The translations under genes were made by a program, and so were the position numbers. A stretch of DNA of 64,000 bases from Virgibacillus aidingensis. GTDB lineage: Bacteria > Bacillota > Bacilli > Bacillales > Amphibacillaceae. Below, piece after piece: positions 62,634 through 64,000 of this stretch. Numbering within the stretch: the stretch's first letter is position 1; each line of letters opens with the position of its first letter. The notes below the pieces were generated by a model. The model made no database searches, was not told where the DNA came from, and saw nothing but the letters and a program-made list of their open reading frames with translations. Location of the stretch: assembly GCF_010994035.1 (NCBI RefSeq), contig NZ_WIXN01000006.1, positions 153,398 to 217,397 of the forward strand, in the 5' to 3' direction.

Positions 62634-62804
62634 ATGGAAATAATTTTTATGTTTATAGCAGGATTCATAGTCTTTATTATTGCTGTCATAGCAATTGTTA
62701 AAGGAGTAACCCATAGGGTAAAAAGACCAACGGATGATTTAAAAGCTGAGGTTTCACATCTTAAAAAAAGGGTCAGTGAGCTTGAAAATGAAAAGAAAAT
62801 CTAA
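62634..62804 (+). CDS. small membrane protein with coiled-coil tail, 56 aa
   Basis: A membrane helix (EIIFMFIAGFIVFIIAVIAIVKG) is followed by a basic-acidic coiled coil (DDLKAEVSHLKKRVSELENEKK). ATG 62634 is chosen because GGGCGGGGG lies about 9 bases upstream; the longer frame from 62541 has no site. It has the same layout as the small protein at 59256 but no close sequence match. Function unknown. Confidence 0.6.
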   Translation: MEIIFMFIAGFIVFIIAVIAIVKGVTHRVKRPTDDLKAEVSHLKKRVSELENEKKI

Positions 62805-62856
62805 TAAGGGGTGCACTCCTGTGATATGCTCCCTTTAAAAGCAGGTGAGTGAGAGA

Positions 62857-63255
62857 ATGAAATTCAATGCCTTGATTCCAGAGTTATCAGTGAAGGATAT
62901 TGAAAAGTCGAAGTGGTTTTATATAGAGATACTGGGATTTAAATTAGAATATGAGAGAAAAAATGATAAATTTGCTTTTCTGTCATTTGACGAAGCACAA
63001 ATTATGCTTGAAGAAATGAATGGATATTGGAATACAGGGAAGTTAGAATATCCTTTTGGAAGAGGGATTAACTTTCAAATTATTGCAGATAATATTCAGC
63101 CTATTGTCGATAGATTAATTCAAAATGAAATCCATCTATTTAGAGAACCTGCTGTGAATGAATATAAAACTAATGAGACAGTATTTAAAGAAAAGGAATT
63201 TCTCGTTCAAGACCCAGATGGTTATCTGTTGAGATTTTCAGAAGACAGCAGTTAG
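62857..63255 (+). CDS. VOC-family protein, bleomycin-resistance-like
   Basis: The 132-residue protein has MKFNALIPELSVKDIEKSKWFYIEILGFKLEYER at the start, then FAFLSFDEAQIMLEEMNGYWNTG, FGRGINFQIIADNI and KEFLVQDPDGYLLRFSED. This is the layout of bleomycin-binding (Ble) proteins, which sequester the drug as dimers, but many homologues have other ligands. ATG 62857 is preferred, with AGGTGAG upstream; GTG 62845 overlaps that site. It ends before a hairpin terminator. Confidence 0.82.
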   Translation: MKFNALIPELSVKDIEKSKWFYIEILGFKLEYERKNDKFAFLSFDEAQIMLEEMNGYWNTGKLEYPFGRGINFQIIADNIQPIVDRLIQNEIHLFREPAVNEYKTNETVFKEKEFLVQDPDGYLLRFSEDSS

Positions 63256-63660
63256 TTACCAAAAAATTATAAAACTCATTTAAAAGAATAAGATGATCGC
63301 CAATATGGCGTTCTTTTTTTGGTCTAAATGGTGGTGTCGTTGAATACATGATGTTTCGTTCCCGACTCGAACACCTTGTTTCAAGTGCCTGAGGCAGCAT
63401 TGAAATGGCCGTCCACTTCCTTCTAATACGCAGTTTTCTTTGAACTAAGGCTATGTTCAAGGTGTAGTTATTGAACAATGGCTCGGGTGATTGTAAAAGG
63501 AAATGAAACTTTTTCTTGTATTAACCGTATTTGTTATAAAGATCTTGTCGCACTTTCATTTCAGAATATTGCGTCTTGTATAAAAGGTGAGTTATTAAGT
63601 CACTGCAGCAATAGTCTTGAGTTGATATGGTGCAAGGGAAAAATAACGAGGTGGTTTGAA
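63256..63660. other. intergenic region upstream of the CXXC-20-CXXC gene
   Basis: It contains a terminator at 63293-63320. The in-frame extension of the next gene back to 63478 is open but has no ribosome binding site or recognisable sequence, and is treated as non-coding. Nothing else is apparent. Confidence 0.4.
63293..63320 (+). terminator. Rho-independent terminator of the VOC gene
   Basis: GATCGCCA pairs with TGGCGTTC (with G-T and mismatch at the base) across a short ATA loop and is followed by T7. Confidence 0.7.
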
Positions 63661-63936
63661 ATGGCTGCTTGTAAAAACTGTGGAAAAGAATGGACGTGGA
63701 AACAAACAGTAGTAACACTATTCCGATTTCGGCTGATATGTCCACATTGCGGGAAAAGACAATATTTAACAGCTGCGTCCAAGAGTAAAACCGGTTTATT
63801 TGGTTTCATACCAATTATAGCCATGCCTATTTTCAATTTGTTTCATGTCTCATGGTGGCTGATTGGTATTATTATGACACCTGTGTTAATTGTTATTTGG
63901 ATTTCCTACCCATATATGATCGAGTTTTCAAAGTAA
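63661..63936 (+). CDS. CXXC-20-CXXC membrane protein (TIGR04104-like)
   Basis: The 91-residue protein has two CXXC pairs about 20 residues apart (ACKNCGKEWTWKQ and ICPHCGKRQYLT), likely a zinc ribbon. Two membrane helices follow (GLFGFIPIIAMPIFNLFHVSWW and LIGIIMTPVLIVIWISYPY). This matches the CXXC-20-CXXC family of Bacilli, whose role is unknown. ATG 63661 follows GAGGTGG; the longer frame upstream is not part of the family. Confidence 0.85.
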   Translation: MAACKNCGKEWTWKQTVVTLFRFRLICPHCGKRQYLTAASKSKTGLFGFIPIIAMPIFNLFHVSWWLIGIIMTPVLIVIWISYPYMIEFSK

Positions 63937-64000
63937 GCGTCAAATAGTCCCCACATTTTCACCATAGTTTTTTCATGCGATAATCTTCATAGAAAATAAT

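Noticed and set aside
63478..63660. N-terminal extension of the CXXC-20-CXXC protein
   Set aside because: No ribosome binding site, and the family starts at the ATG directly before the first CXXC.

Overview
The window looks like a chromosomal segment of a Bacillaceae genome close to the replication origin. The gene order ssb-rpsR ... yybS-gdpP-rplI-dnaC-purA ... walR-walK-walH-walI-walJ-htrA is the Bacillus subtilis order for the left side of oriC. Ribosome binding sites are strong (AAGGAGG-like), start codons include GTG and TTG, and a Spo0E-type phosphatase and a Cse60-like small protein point to a spore former. The secreted proteins are very rich in Asp and Glu, which suggests a moderately halophilic or alkaliphilic relative such as the Virgibacillus/Oceanobacillus/Lentibacillus group. 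The genus is an inference. No rRNA, tRNA, CRISPR array or intact insertion sequence was seen.

Layout. 0-4.3 kb: the end of ssb, rpsR, an unknown cytosolic protein, and a minus-strand molybdate operon (modA-modB-modC) behind a DUF1189-like membrane protein. 4.7-11.5 kb: yybS, the c-di-AMP phosphodiesterase gdpP, rplI, the replicative helicase and purA, the last with a PurR-type operator. 11.8-20 kb: an unknown membrane protein, then the complete WalRK cell-wall two-component operon ending in htrA. It is followed by a terminator and a cluster of DnaA boxes. 20.4-26.8 kb: DoxX protein, ABC exporter, a VOC protein divergent from a MerR regulator and a C45-type hydrolase, an FNT channel, and a pterin dehydratase downstream of a second DnaA-box group.

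27.5-47.1 kb is the most distinctive region, a secreted-enzyme island. It holds two TasA/camelysin-like matrix proteins, an M4 thermolysin, two tandem beta-lactamase-fold serine hydrolases, an M14-M28 fusion, an M6-M28 fusion, a PrsA foldase, an S15 X-prolyl dipeptidyl peptidase and an S13 D-Ala-D-Ala carboxypeptidase. Six of these enzymes, from five unrelated catalytic families, share the same roughly 75-residue helical domain (recognised as the FIMAH type). It is C-terminal in four and an inter-domain linker in the two M28 fusions. It looks like a common attachment or targeting tag on an exoenzyme set. PrsA would help the enzymes fold, and the TasA-like proteins are candidate surface scaffolds.

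47.3-53.4 kb: an SDF-family symporter, a coiled-coil membrane protein, and an OmpR-type two-component system followed by a LolA-like lipoprotein and three small membrane proteins. 53.5-56.1 kb: an AT-rich minus-strand operon with an XRE-DUF1232 regulator, a full FtsW/RodA protein, a second FtsW/RodA truncated at mid-length and an MgtE-N-like fragment. 56.6-58.6 kb: an AraC regulator, a general stress protein with a possible sigma-B promoter, and a Spo0E-like phosphatase. 58.8-64 kb: an AT-rich stretch of small accessory genes (P-loop kinase, GNAT, proline iminopeptidase-like hydrolase, VOC protein, CXXC-20-CXXC protein, short membrane/coiled-coil proteins), probably variable between strains.
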